Positions 6,948 to 14,452 of a stretch of 17,150 nucleotides of DNA are shown here, in pieces. The stretch spans positions 1 to 17,150 of the forward strand of contig URSX01000034.1 in assembly GCA_900550615.1 (NCBI GenBank), read 5' to 3'. Position 1 is the first letter of the stretch; each line of letters opens with the position of its first letter. The notes under the pieces were generated by a model that saw only the letters and a program-made list of their open reading frames with translations, did no database searches and was not told where the DNA came from. The stretch is from an uncultured Eubacteriales bacterium. Lineage in GTDB: Bacteria > Bacillota > Clostridia > Oscillospirales > Oscillospiraceae. The position numbers and the translations under genes were made by a program.

Positions 6948-7670
6948 ATGTTTCATCCCGAAAACAGCCATATTGACCCGGAAACTGGCAATGTTTCCTA
7001 CCGCGGCCCCCTAGAACGGAACAAGGGCAGCCACGCCCATATGCCTGCCCGCACCGAGGCGTACCTGCCGGGGGACGAAAAAGGCCATGTGAACGCCAGT
7101 TCCCTGGCCGGCGTCAATGACCGCACCAATGTGGTGGCGCAGAATCATGATGTCAACCGCTATTCCTTTGGCCAGGTTGAGCGGGGAGAGCGGGCGGCGC
7201 TGAAAAACGGGGCCTCCATCGAGAGCGAAAAGACCGCCATTGTCAACGGTCTGCCCGGGGACCGACCGCAGAACTTCACCATTTCAGATACGGTGACCTA
7301 TGCTGATGGACACACAGAGCAGATCCATCATTCTTTCGTCAACGCCTCCTACGCCGAACAGCAGGCATGGAATGACCTTGCCGCCTCGCTGCCGGATACC
7401 TTTGAAGCCCCCAATCCCGGGGATGGGCTGCGGGATTCCATGAGTGCCGGGGCGTATGCAGAGCTAATGGAAGAGACGGATGCCGAACTTCCCGGCCTGG
7501 CGGCAGAGTATGCCCCCGCTGATTTCAGCGGCCTGCCTGCAGGGGGAGAGGTGGATGGGGGGAACTGGGTAGGCGCGGCGTCCGCCAACGCCGATGCTGG
7601 CCCGGACGCTGACGGGGAGACAGATGCGTCCGCCTCTCCCGATCCGGACGCTGACGGAGATTTTGTATGA
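6948..7670 (+). CDS. Probable DNA/RNA non-specific endonuclease with acidic C-terminal tail
   Basis: 240 residues. The ATG at 6948 is preceded by AGGAGGG at 7 bases. Residues 10-135 fit the non-specific endonuclease (beta-beta-alpha metal) group: D43-E-K-G46-H47, then the Asn-rich NVVAQNHDVNRYSFGQVE (61-78) and AALKNG. In that family the His of the (D)GH motif is the general base and the downstream Asn binds the metal. These residues are present, though the overall match is by eye. There is no signal peptide. The tail (207-238) is rich in Asp, Ala, Gly and Pro and contains a duplicated 14-bp DNA unit (CCGGACGCTGACGG at 7602 and 7644). It sits between the lipoprotein and the VirD4-like ATPase and could be exported cargo or a DNA-processing component. 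No immunity gene is evident. Confidence 0.7.
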   Translation: MFHPENSHIDPETGNVSYRGPLERNKGSHAHMPARTEAYLPGDEKGHVNASSLAGVNDRTNVVAQNHDVNRYSFGQVERGERAALKNGASIESEKTAIVNGLPGDRPQNFTISDTVTYADGHTEQIHHSFVNASYAEQQAWNDLAASLPDTFEAPNPGDGLRDSMSAGAYAELMEETDAELPGLAAEYAPADFSGLPAGGEVDGGNWVGAASANADAGPDADGETDASASPDPDADGDFV

Positions 7671-7683
7671 GGAGGGAAACGAG

Positions 7684-9030
7684 ATGGGGTATGGGATTCC
7701 GGCCTCCATGAAGGGGGCGGTGGTTTCCGCCTGGCCCGGCGGCATTGGGGGCATCTCGGCGATGCTGGCCGACGGAACGCCGGTGAAAATCCCTGTGCTG
7801 CAGGGGGTGAATGTGTTGACATTTGGGGTGGTGGGCACCGGGAAAACCCGCTCCTACACCCTGCCCGCAGCGGAATGCCTGCTGCGGGCGAACCCCCGCA
7901 TGCTGGGGGTGTTCTTTGAGATCAAGAGGTCCTTTATCGACCATTTTCTGCAACCCGGCGACAAAGTGATTACCCAGGACCCGGGGGCTGTCCGGCCGGA
8001 GAACCTGTTTCGCCCCAACCTGATCCGGGAGATCCGCCAGGCGGCGGACCGGGAGGCGGAGATGCGCCAGCTGGCTGACTTTTTGTTCGGGGACCTGCTG
8101 CAGGACACCATGGCTCTGGCGTGGATACAGTCGGCGCGGGATGCGTTCATCGGGATTCTGCGGGTGATTGTGGACCTCTATCCGGATCAGGACACCAGCA
8201 ACTGGGAACTGGTCAATGCACTGCGCCAGATGTCCATGGAGGAGATTCTGGGCTATCTTGCCAGACATCCCCGCAATGTCTCTGTGCTGAAAAAGGACTT
8301 CAACTATGATCCCGCCTGCCCGACACACTACAGACCCCACCGCCGGGCTGCCGACATTCTGTTCTTTTTCAATCAGGTACTGGAAAAGTTCAGCGGTGCG
8401 TTTGAGTCCCGGGGCCGGGACACCATCAGCGATTATCTGGCTGGGAAATACGGCCGCAACCTGTTTTTCCTGTATGATCTGGCCTCGGCGGAAATCAGCC
8501 GCCCCTTCATGCTCTACTACCTGAAAAAGCTGAAGGATTTCAAAATGTCCAACCATAAGGACCAAACCCCGCCCCTGCTCCTTGTGCTGGATGAGATCGA
8601 CAAGATGTGCGATGGCGGCAAAACGGCGGATTTCGGCCTGTTTCAGGCGGCGAACCTGGGGAGAGAGTATGGCCTGCAGATCCTGCTGACCAGTCAGAGC
8701 GTGGAAAATCTGTATGGACTCAACCCCGATTTCAATCCCCACGGTACCATGGGCGGGTTGGCCGGATTTCCCATGGTGCTGTCCTTCCGGCCCGGAGACC
8801 CCACCACCATCAGCACCCTGCAGACGCTGTTCGGCTCCGACTACAGGGAACATCTGGTCCTGCCGCCCTCCCGCTATGGCTCCGCCGAGAGAAAGCTCGA
8901 GCGGGAACCCCTGGTGACCGACCGGGCGTTCGCCGAGCTGGATACCGGCGACTGCTATGTGAAGATCGGTGCCTGTCCGCCTCAGAAGGTACACATCCTG
9001 TATCCCGTACAAGGAGGAGATGCACCATGA
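7684..9030 (+). CDS. VirD4/TraG-like coupling ATPase lacking a membrane anchor
   Basis: 448 residues. The ATG at 7684 follows GGAGGG by 7 bases; an earlier in-frame ATG lies inside the preceding gene. Walker A is GVVGTGKT (48-55) and Walker B is LLLVLDEID (298-306). LTSQS (335-339) followed by YG (344-345) matches the motif that ends the coupling-protein core. The middle contains the expected FFEIKRSFIDHF and AWIQSARDAF segments. Members of this family are hexameric motors that bring DNA or protein substrates to type IV secretion channels. Here the usual N-terminal transmembrane segments are missing and the protein is shorter than classical VirD4/TraG, so it must be recruited by another membrane component, perhaps the product of 4466. 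It overlaps the next gene by ATGA, implying stoichiometric synthesis. HerA/FtsK-like motors are an alternative. Confidence 0.85.
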   Translation: MGYGIPASMKGAVVSAWPGGIGGISAMLADGTPVKIPVLQGVNVLTFGVVGTGKTRSYTLPAAECLLRANPRMLGVFFEIKRSFIDHFLQPGDKVITQDPGAVRPENLFRPNLIREIRQAADREAEMRQLADFLFGDLLQDTMALAWIQSARDAFIGILRVIVDLYPDQDTSNWELVNALRQMSMEEILGYLARHPRNVSVLKKDFNYDPACPTHYRPHRRAADILFFFNQVLEKFSGAFESRGRDTISDYLAGKYGRNLFFLYDLASAEISRPFMLYYLKKLKDFKMSNHKDQTPPLLLVLDEIDKMCDGGKTADFGLFQAANLGREYGLQILLTSQSVENLYGLNPDFNPHGTMGGLAGFPMVLSFRPGDPTTISTLQTLFGSDYREHLVLPPSRYGSAERKLEREPLVTDRAFAELDTGDCYVKIGACPPQKVHILYPVQGGDAP

Positions 9031-10175
9031 ATTATCTGCAGTATATCCACTCCTTTGACCAGGGAATCCCGGGAACTGCCGACCTTCACTTTCTGGTCAG
9101 CGGCGCGGACGGCCTGGTCCGGCAGGCGGTGGGGGAAAGCCTTCTCCGAACCTGCCGTGCCGGGGGCAAGACCCTGATCCTGGTGGACAATATCCAGGGC
9201 GAGGAAATGCCCACGGCATCCTTCGGATGGGGTCCGGTGACCGATATCCGCAGCGGCAAGGTCAGCCTGTGCCCCAACCTTCTGGACGTGTCCACCCTGA
9301 CCGGGAGTCTGCGGCTGCGGGGGTTCCTCTCCGACCTAGGCATGGATGGCCTTTCCTCCATGAAGGTGGTGGCCTATATCCAGTTTGTGAAGGAGACGGA
9401 ACGCCGTCTGGGCAACATGGCACCGCTCACGGTGGAGAAGCTGGAGGAGTACAGCGGAACCATGCTGGTGAGGTGGAAGCTGGAGCAGCTGGTGGAGCAG
9501 GGCATGATTGACGAGGCCGACCGCGACTGCTTGCTGGGCAGATACGCGGAGGTCAGTGCCGCCGCTGCGGATTTTGAGATGGTGCTTCCCCTGGTGGGGC
9601 CGCTGCTGAAAGGAAGCCCGCTGGCTGGGGAAACCGCCCTCCGCGTTCCCCTGGGTGCCTTCTCCTGTGACCCGTCGGTGCAGAAATTCTTGGGCAGGCT
9701 CACGCTGGACTATGTCCGGGGCAACGCTGCCCGCTGTTTCCTGCTACTGGTGGATGACGGCAAAAGTACCGGGCGGGAGGTGTTTCTGCACATTCTGAAA
9801 AATCTGCCCCCTGCCACAGCGGTCCATCTCTTTTCGGCGGACATCTTTTCCCTGGAAGAATCGGCGCTGAACGTGGTGATGGGCACCTTCCCCGTCCGCA
9901 TCTATACCCGGCATGAGAATATGGCCTCCGCGGAAAAGATTCAGGCACGGTGCGGCCAGATGGATGTGGTGTACAAAAGCAAAGCCGTCACGGTGGACAA
10001 GCGGCTACGGGCCAACTCTCCCTGGGATCTACTGCTGGGCAACAATCGCACCGAGACACAGACCCGGAACACGCCGGTGAAAGAGTATCGTTTCCGCAAG
10101 GAGAAGATTGCAGCCCTTGCCCCGGGAACAGGGATTGTGGATTACCGGGGAAGTCAGGTGCTGTTTTCCTTTTGA
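9027..10175 (+). CDS. P-loop-degenerate partner of the VirD4-like ATPase
   Basis: 382 residues. The ATG at 9027 overlaps the upstream stop (ATGA), and AAGGAGG lies just before it, so the pair is probably translationally coupled. The architecture echoes an additional-strand P-loop ATPase: a strand-loop FLVSGADGLVRQA at 22-34 where Walker A should be but with no GK(S/T), and a Walker-B-like CFLLLVDDGKS at 237-247. The C-terminal part (320-382) includes a glycine-containing strand pair GTGIVDYRGSQVLF. I infer a catalytically dead or weakened ATPase paralogue that would assemble with the product of 7684, but sequence similarity between the two is low by eye. The family itself was not recognised, and the pairing rests on gene order plus motif layout. 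Confidence 0.7.
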   Translation: MNYLQYIHSFDQGIPGTADLHFLVSGADGLVRQAVGESLLRTCRAGGKTLILVDNIQGEEMPTASFGWGPVTDIRSGKVSLCPNLLDVSTLTGSLRLRGFLSDLGMDGLSSMKVVAYIQFVKETERRLGNMAPLTVEKLEEYSGTMLVRWKLEQLVEQGMIDEADRDCLLGRYAEVSAAAADFEMVLPLVGPLLKGSPLAGETALRVPLGAFSCDPSVQKFLGRLTLDYVRGNAARCFLLLVDDGKSTGREVFLHILKNLPPATAVHLFSADIFSLEESALNVVMGTFPVRIYTRHENMASAEKIQARCGQMDVVYKSKAVTVDKRLRANSPWDLLLGNNRTETQTRNTPVKEYRFRKEKIAALAPGTGIVDYRGSQVLFSF

Positions 10176-10214
10176 CAGTCTCCGCTGTGCACCAAGAAGA
10201 AGGAGGAATCGGTC

Positions 10215-11075
10215 ATGACGAGAGTGACCTGTATGGGCAAGGTAGCCGCTGTGCTGGCCCTGGATTTTGTGGTGATGGCTTTGGCTCTGGAGCAACCGGC
10301 CGTGGCCGGGGTCCTCACGGGGATCGTTGCGCTGTATGTCTGGCTGGGGGGATACATCGCCCTGTTCCAGGAAGGGGCGGTGGCCTGCGACAAACTGCCC
10401 GCCTTTGAAAAGGGCCGCCTGCAGGCGGCCAGGGCGACGCTGGCGGAGGATGTAAAGCATACCAGCGGGAGGGATATTTCCGGGCTGAAGCTCTATCTGA
10501 TTCCCGGTGACAGGGATATGCAGGCAACTGCCTACGGTGCAAACTGCATCAGCGTGGCCCGGGGAACCTTCGAGAATGCCGACCCCATTACTCTGAACGC
10601 GGTTCTGGCCCATGAAATCTCCCATACCCTCCACTATGACCCGGAATTTTCCCGTGGGGTGTTTGCGTCTATTGTGCTGCTGATGGGCACCATCAGCATG
10701 ATGTCCCTTGTCCTGGTGGGAATCCTGTTCCTTGTCTTTGCCGTGCTCAGCGGGTTCCGCTCCTGGCTGGGGGTCATGGCGTTCCAGGGAACTGCAAAAC
10801 TGGTGACAGGATTTTTCAGCCTGCTGCAGCGCTGTGTGGTGGCCGTCTACCAGGCCGTTATGGGCCTGGTGAGCCGCCAGGCGGAATACCGCAGCGACCT
10901 GTATTCCTGTACCCTTGGATACGGGGTCCAGCTGGCTCATTTCCTGGCCGTTGCGGCTCCGGAGGAAGACCGCCCGCTGACCATCACCGAAGCCCTGTAT
11001 CGCAGCCATCCCCCCGCCGAAAAGCGCATCGCGCGCCTGGAGCAGGCGCTGAGCCGGGAAACGCAATTGCAATGA
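10215..11075 (+). CDS. Integral-membrane M48 zinc metalloprotease (HtpX-like)
   Basis: 286 residues from the ATG at 10215, with AAGGAGG upstream. Hydrophobic segments lie near 8-25 and 29-51, then the zinc motif HEISH (133-137, in VLAHEISHTLH), two further hydrophobic stretches (148-180 and around 195-218), the third ligand region EYRSD (224-228), and the family's closing SHPPAEKRIARLE (264-276). ATAYGANCISVARGTFE (104-120) matches the substrate-strand region of M48 enzymes. HtpX-type proteases degrade or process membrane proteins with a cytoplasmic-side active site. Here it is embedded in the operon rather than with stress genes, so a maturation or quality-control role for the membrane protein or lipoprotein is likely. 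It overlaps the next gene by ATGA. Confidence 0.9.
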   Translation: MTRVTCMGKVAAVLALDFVVMALALEQPAVAGVLTGIVALYVWLGGYIALFQEGAVACDKLPAFEKGRLQAARATLAEDVKHTSGRDISGLKLYLIPGDRDMQATAYGANCISVARGTFENADPITLNAVLAHEISHTLHYDPEFSRGVFASIVLLMGTISMMSLVLVGILFLVFAVLSGFRSWLGVMAFQGTAKLVTGFFSLLQRCVVAVYQAVMGLVSRQAEYRSDLYSCTLGYGVQLAHFLAVAAPEEDRPLTITEALYRSHPPAEKRIARLEQALSRETQLQ

Positions 11076-11479
11076 AGAAAGAGGAATTGTTTATGAATCC
11101 ATCCACTGCCGCCCTTGCCTTTGACCATCTTTGTATCCCCTACCGGGAACATCCTTTTAAGGATGGAACCCTGTATTTTTGCCGGCTGCCGAATCATGGA
11201 ATTGTGGATCTGTTTGTGGGGGTAAGAGGAAACCTTTGCCTGTGGTGTTTTGTGGGAAGCGAGTCCCCGGCGTATGCTGGGACCCGCATGGAATTCCAAG
11301 GGCAGGGGCAGCCCTCCCTCACCGCAGGAATGGAAATCACGGAGGAAGGAGACCTCCGCCTTTATATGGAGCAGCAGTGTGACGATGATACACAGATGGA
11401 GGAGAGCGTCCGCAGAATGCTTGCTGCCTTTTCCCGCATGCTCGCCTGCCTGCCTCCCACTGCACCGGAGAAGAAATGA
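11072..11479 (+). CDS. Small YbjN-like protein, last gene of the operon
   Basis: 135 residues from the ATG at 11072, which overlaps the protease stop codon (ATGA). A second ATG at 11093 with AAGAGG eight bases upstream would give 128 residues and may be the true start. The pattern is a compact alpha/beta fold: a first helix (STAALAFDHL), four to five strands (YFCRLPNHGIVDLFVGVRG, LCLWCFVG), then ITEEGDLRLYMEQQC and a final helix (MEESVRRMLAAFSRML). Length and order resemble YbjN / type III chaperone-like proteins, but the match is by eye. Such folds often act as secretion chaperones, which would suit a partner of the nuclease or ATPase, though this is inference. It ends the operon; no strong terminator follows. 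Confidence 0.7.
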   Translation: MKKEELFMNPSTAALAFDHLCIPYREHPFKDGTLYFCRLPNHGIVDLFVGVRGNLCLWCFVGSESPAYAGTRMEFQGQGQPSLTAGMEITEEGDLRLYMEQQCDDDTQMEESVRRMLAAFSRMLACLPPTAPEKK

Positions 11480-11647
11480 CAGAATGTGAAAAATCACAGC
11501 ACAACGCTGTTCTACTTCCAGTCGGTTGCGGAATTTTTCCGGATGGGGTATGCTGAAAACAGAACCAGGGCGGCTGCCGGACCCCATGGGGGCAAGGAAA
11601 AACCACCTGGAAAGGACACAGGACCATGGTGGACAAAAACAGGGTAC

Positions 11648-11890
11648 CTGAACAACGAACTTTCCAAATATGGCTCGAATGTGGTGCTGATTTACGGGGA
11701 TGGTTCCATCAAAAAGAATGTAATCTATGACGAGGGCATCGAGATTGCCCGTTAGCACCAGGCGGACCTGCTGCTGGCCGTGGGCGGCAGCTCGGCGTGC
11801 GACTATGCCAAAGCCGTTTCCGTTGCGGTCAACTGCAAAGAAGATCCTTGGGAGAAAGATTATCTGCGTTTTCAGGGGCCGGACTGCGAA
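11648..11890 (+). pseudogene. Remnant of an iron-containing alcohol dehydrogenase
   Basis: The frame reads LNNELSKYGSNVVLIYGDGSIKKN, then YDE, a short GIEIAR, a TAG stop (11753-11755), and on in the same frame with ADLLLAVGGSSACDYAKAVSV and NCKEDPWEKDYLRF up to DCE near 11890. These are the NAD-binding N-terminal segments of butanol-dehydrogenase-type Fe-ADHs, whose intact form has GGGS where this has GGSS. The fragment lacks the start, about 30-35 residues between YDE and the ADLLLAV strand, and the whole metal-binding C-terminal half. It carries a nonsense codon, so it is dead. The rest of the 11480-12040 gap (168 bp before, 150 bp after) shows no gene I can support. The remnant probably marks an old insertion or rearrangement junction. 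Confidence 0.85.
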
Positions 11891-12040
11891 AAGCGAGCTT
11901 GTAAACATGCGCGATTTTTGGGCGTGCAATACACTTCCTTATGCGGCCATATCATCCGTGTATGCCGGGCCGTACAACAATCAATTTGAGTAGGCGTTGT
12001 AACGCTGCGCCCAACAACATCATGGCGGACGGCATCCATT

Positions 12041-13237
12041 CTAATGCTCCAATGCGAGTATATCAGACTTTGGAAGTTTGCCATTACCACAGGCAAGAAG
12101 ATAAGCCGCTGCCCTATTGGCAAAGCGGTGTGTCCTGGACGTGTCCCACTCCGCCAACCGCACAATCTCCGCTGCGCTTCGCTCAAAATCGAACTGAATC
12201 TCGCCCCATTCGCCGTCGTTGTCCACCTGATACAGGTAGATAGCGGCGGCAATTTTTTGTTTTCTGCGGGTCTGCGATTTCCGTTTCAATCGAACCATGT
12301 GGATGACGCCAGCCTCTGTCAACAGACAGGCCAGATGTTCCACCGCCCGGCGATAGGCACGTTCCGCCCCGCTGGCGGTGCTGCCCTCAAACTGCACCGC
12401 CAAGTCCTCAAAGCTCATGCGGGTGCTGAGCGGGCTCACCCGACCGCAGGTCATGCAGACGGCGTTCCGCTTTTCCAAAAGGGTCTGTTCCCGGTAATCC
12501 AGCTTTTCAAAAGCCTCCCGAACAGCCTTGGCCCGGATGCTGTTCCATAGAATGTCCGCATAATTCCAGCTGTCGTCCCGGCTTACATCTTCTCCGGTCT
12601 CCTCCCCCTCTTCGTCCTGTACTGTCTGGTAGAAGGGCACCCGGCTGCGGTTGCACTGTGCCAACGCCAGGTACTCTGCGGCAGTCATTTCGGTGCAGTT
12701 CTGATGGTTGGCATATTCGGCGATGACATCTTTTGTGCTCTTGCCGGAATTGTTGTAGAGCCAGGCGATCCCACGAGCGGCCTTGTATTCGTCCAGAGAT
12801 TGGAAGGAACCGGCCTCTTCCTGGCGGCGGCACTCCAGAAGTGCATTGCCGATAAAATAATGGGCATAGGTCAGAAAGTCCGCCTCCTTCATCGGGTCAT
12901 AGCCCGGAAGGCAATCCAGCATGGCGAGGACACACCCCATTTTGTAGTCCAGGAACCGCTCCGGGTCATAGCGTTCCAGCCCCTCCCGCATCAGGAAACG
13001 GCGAACACGGCCATTGAGCCGGGTTTCATAGTGGTGCAGGAAGAAGGAGAAGTAGTCCAGGTTTCGCTCCCGCAGGGCGGCAGTGATGTAATCGTTGAGT
13101 GTTTCTGCCTCCGGCGGCTGCGGGTCAAGCTGAAAGACGCGCGCCGCCTCCCGCATAGTCAGCCCCTCCGGCTGGGCCAGAAAACCATATCGGGCGCAGT
13201 AGCCGTCCAACGCCCAAGTAAATTCCACTTCCGCCAT
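12041..13237 (-). CDS. Sigma-70-like protein
   Basis: 398 residues. The ATG at 13237 has GTGAGG just upstream. Residues 50-135 are helical and aromatic (DYFSFFLHHYETRLNGRVRRF, DYKMGCVLAMLDCL, FLTYAHYFIGNALLECRR), like sigma region 2 with its core-binding and -10 recognition helices. Residues 236-305 (KAVREAFEKLDYREQTLLEKR, then MSFEDLAVQFEGSTASGAERAYRRAVEHL) look like the region 4 helix-turn-helix. A CxxC pair (CMTCG, 261-265) interrupts the usual region 4 spacing. The tail (320-398) is basic and then ends in a short extension. It is likely a divergent or element-borne sigma factor or sigma-related regulator; direct promoter recognition is not shown. It is 23 bp downstream of, and co-oriented with, the gene at 13261-14385. 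Confidence 0.7.
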   Translation of the reverse strand: MAEVEFTWALDGYCARYGFLAQPEGLTMREAARVFQLDPQPPEAETLNDYITAALRERNLDYFSFFLHHYETRLNGRVRRFLMREGLERYDPERFLDYKMGCVLAMLDCLPGYDPMKEADFLTYAHYFIGNALLECRRQEEAGSFQSLDEYKAARGIAWLYNNSGKSTKDVIAEYANHQNCTEMTAAEYLALAQCNRSRVPFYQTVQDEEGEETGEDVSRDDSWNYADILWNSIRAKAVREAFEKLDYREQTLLEKRNAVCMTCGRVSPLSTRMSFEDLAVQFEGSTASGAERAYRRAVEHLACLLTEAGVIHMVRLKRKSQTRRKQKIAAAIYLYQVDNDGEWGEIQFDFERSAAEIVRLAEWDTSRTHRFANRAAAYLLACGNGKLPKSDILALEH

Positions 13238-13260
13238 TTCCTCACCGCCTTCCTATGGCA

Positions 13261-14385
13261 CTACAAAGCCATTCGTCTCTTTGCCTCTGCAAGCAGGGCC
13301 TCCTGGGTCATTTCCTGCTCGTAACTGGTGCTGGCATAACTGTGGTCAGAGATCGCCCGCAGCATCTTATCCTTTGCCAGCTTTTTCATTACTTTGGCCA
13401 GTTCCGCGTCCAGCTTCCCACGGCGGGTACTCTGGAGGATGGTATTCATCCGACGGTTATAGACCGCCTTAATGGGGTGGTCTGCCGCCAGCTCCCGCTG
13501 TGCCCGCCCCCGCAGGTTGCCGATCTGACGGCACGTCCGGCGCCGCTTGTCCCCTGGAGCCAGACCGCCGCAGTATTTGGTGCGCCGGGCATCGGTGGTC
13601 AAAAACCACCGCCCGCAGATGGGGCACTGTCTGGGCGCATGGCCCACGCACAGACCCTCGAACAGGTCGGAGCGAAACATCCCCACAAAACTGACGTAGT
13701 GCATCCGCTTCACCAGCTGCGGTTCCGCCGCACCGGGGCGAATGGCGGAGACGTACTGCACCGAGGCGTTGGTCAGGGTCATCCGGGAGGGATTGCCGTC
13801 AGAGAGTGTCGGTTCTTCCTGGAAAAACTGCCCAAACAGTGCTGCATAGCCCTCCGCCGTGCGGTCGTGGCCGGGTTCATTCAGCTGCCGGGCAAACGGG
13901 AGCAGGGCGTCCTTGTACTGGCGGAGGGAATAGCTCAGATGTCCCAATACCTGGGTCATGCGGATCAGCTGCGCCGCCCTGCTGTGCTGGCCGGTCAAGG
14001 TGCAGAGCAGCTGCTCCTGCTGGGAAAGCTGCAAATAATCTCTTGCATCTTCCAGATACGCGGCAGAGAAAACATCCGCCAGTTTCTTCCCGAAGTCACT
14101 ATTGGACAGCCGGGAGAACGGCGGCGTAACATCCATGAAGGAGAGGATGCCGCTGGCAGCGCCCTGCACTTGGGGCAGCAGCGTCAGGTCCACCGTCCCC
14201 GTGTTCATCCCCTGCAGCAGGCGGTTCATCGTATCGCAGGGCGGGGTAAGGGTTTCAATCGCTTCAGCTGAAATGTTCAATACCTCGCAGCCAATGGTCC
14301 CCGTGGGCATGGCGCAGCCCTCGTAAGTCACGGTATCCTGCCAGAAATCCAGCGACAGCACTGCGTGGTTGATGATCTTGTCCAT
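13261..14385 (-). CDS. Zinc-knuckle protein of the DUF6076 type (tentative)
   Basis: 374 residues from the ATG at 14385, which follows AGGAGGAGG; a more upstream in-frame ATG would place the start before the promoter. The N-terminal 240 residues are mostly helical with no known motif. The C-terminal part holds a four-cysteine cluster: CPICGRWF (C254, C257), KYCGG (C272) and RRTCRQIG (C285), followed by a basic helix. This spacing resembles CGNR-type and DUF6076 zinc-binding domains, which are thought to bind nucleic acid. The family name is from memory and uncertain. It is the first gene of a two-gene operon with the sigma-like protein, suggesting a regulatory pair. It is driven by the promoter at 14417-14445. 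Confidence 0.75.
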   Translation of the reverse strand: MDKIINHAVLSLDFWQDTVTYEGCAMPTGTIGCEVLNISAEAIETLTPPCDTMNRLLQGMNTGTVDLTLLPQVQGAASGILSFMDVTPPFSRLSNSDFGKKLADVFSAAYLEDARDYLQLSQQEQLLCTLTGQHSRAAQLIRMTQVLGHLSYSLRQYKDALLPFARQLNEPGHDRTAEGYAALFGQFFQEEPTLSDGNPSRMTLTNASVQYVSAIRPGAAEPQLVKRMHYVSFVGMFRSDLFEGLCVGHAPRQCPICGRWFLTTDARRTKYCGGLAPGDKRRRTCRQIGNLRGRAQRELAADHPIKAVYNRRMNTILQSTRRGKLDAELAKVMKKLAKDKMLRAISDHSYASTSYEQEMTQEALLAEAKRRMAL

Positions 14386-14396
14386 CGGCCTCCTCC

Positions 14397-14452
14397 TGTC
14401 ATGTTTTTCTTTTTCTATCATAGCACACAGGCAGGGCTTTGTCATGTTTTTT
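14397..14452. repeat. Pair of 12-bp direct repeats around a promoter
   Basis: TGTCATGTTTTT occurs at 14397-14408 and again at 14440-14451, 43 bp apart and in the same orientation. One copy overlaps the -35 of the minus-strand promoter and the other lies just upstream of that gene's ribosome binding site. The arrangement suggests an operator pair for autoregulation or repression by looping; binding is not shown. Confidence 0.5.
14417..14445 (-). promoter_or_regulatory. Promoter of the zinc-knuckle/sigma-like operon
   Basis: On the minus strand, ATGACA (14445-14440) is followed after 17 bp by TATGAT (14422-14417). Both hexamers match sigma-A consensus at 5 of 6 bases with ideal spacing, giving a short leader before the ATG at 14385. 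Confidence 0.65.

Noticed and set aside
7525..9012. Minus-strand open frame of 495 codons
   Set aside because: It is antisense to the VirD4-like ATPase with intact Walker motifs and has no domain of its own.
10029..11072. Minus-strand open frame of 347 codons
   Set aside because: It is antisense to the M48 protease and has no motif or ribosome binding site support.
3443..11479. Complete conjugation (type IV secretion) operon
   Set aside because: Only the coupling-type ATPase points that way; no VirB4, VirB6, VirB8, relaxase or lytic transglycosylase gene is seen in the operon.
10937..11929. Minus-strand open frame of 330 codons
   Set aside because: It crosses the end of the protease, the YbjN-like gene and the dehydrogenase remnant in antisense, so it cannot be a real gene.
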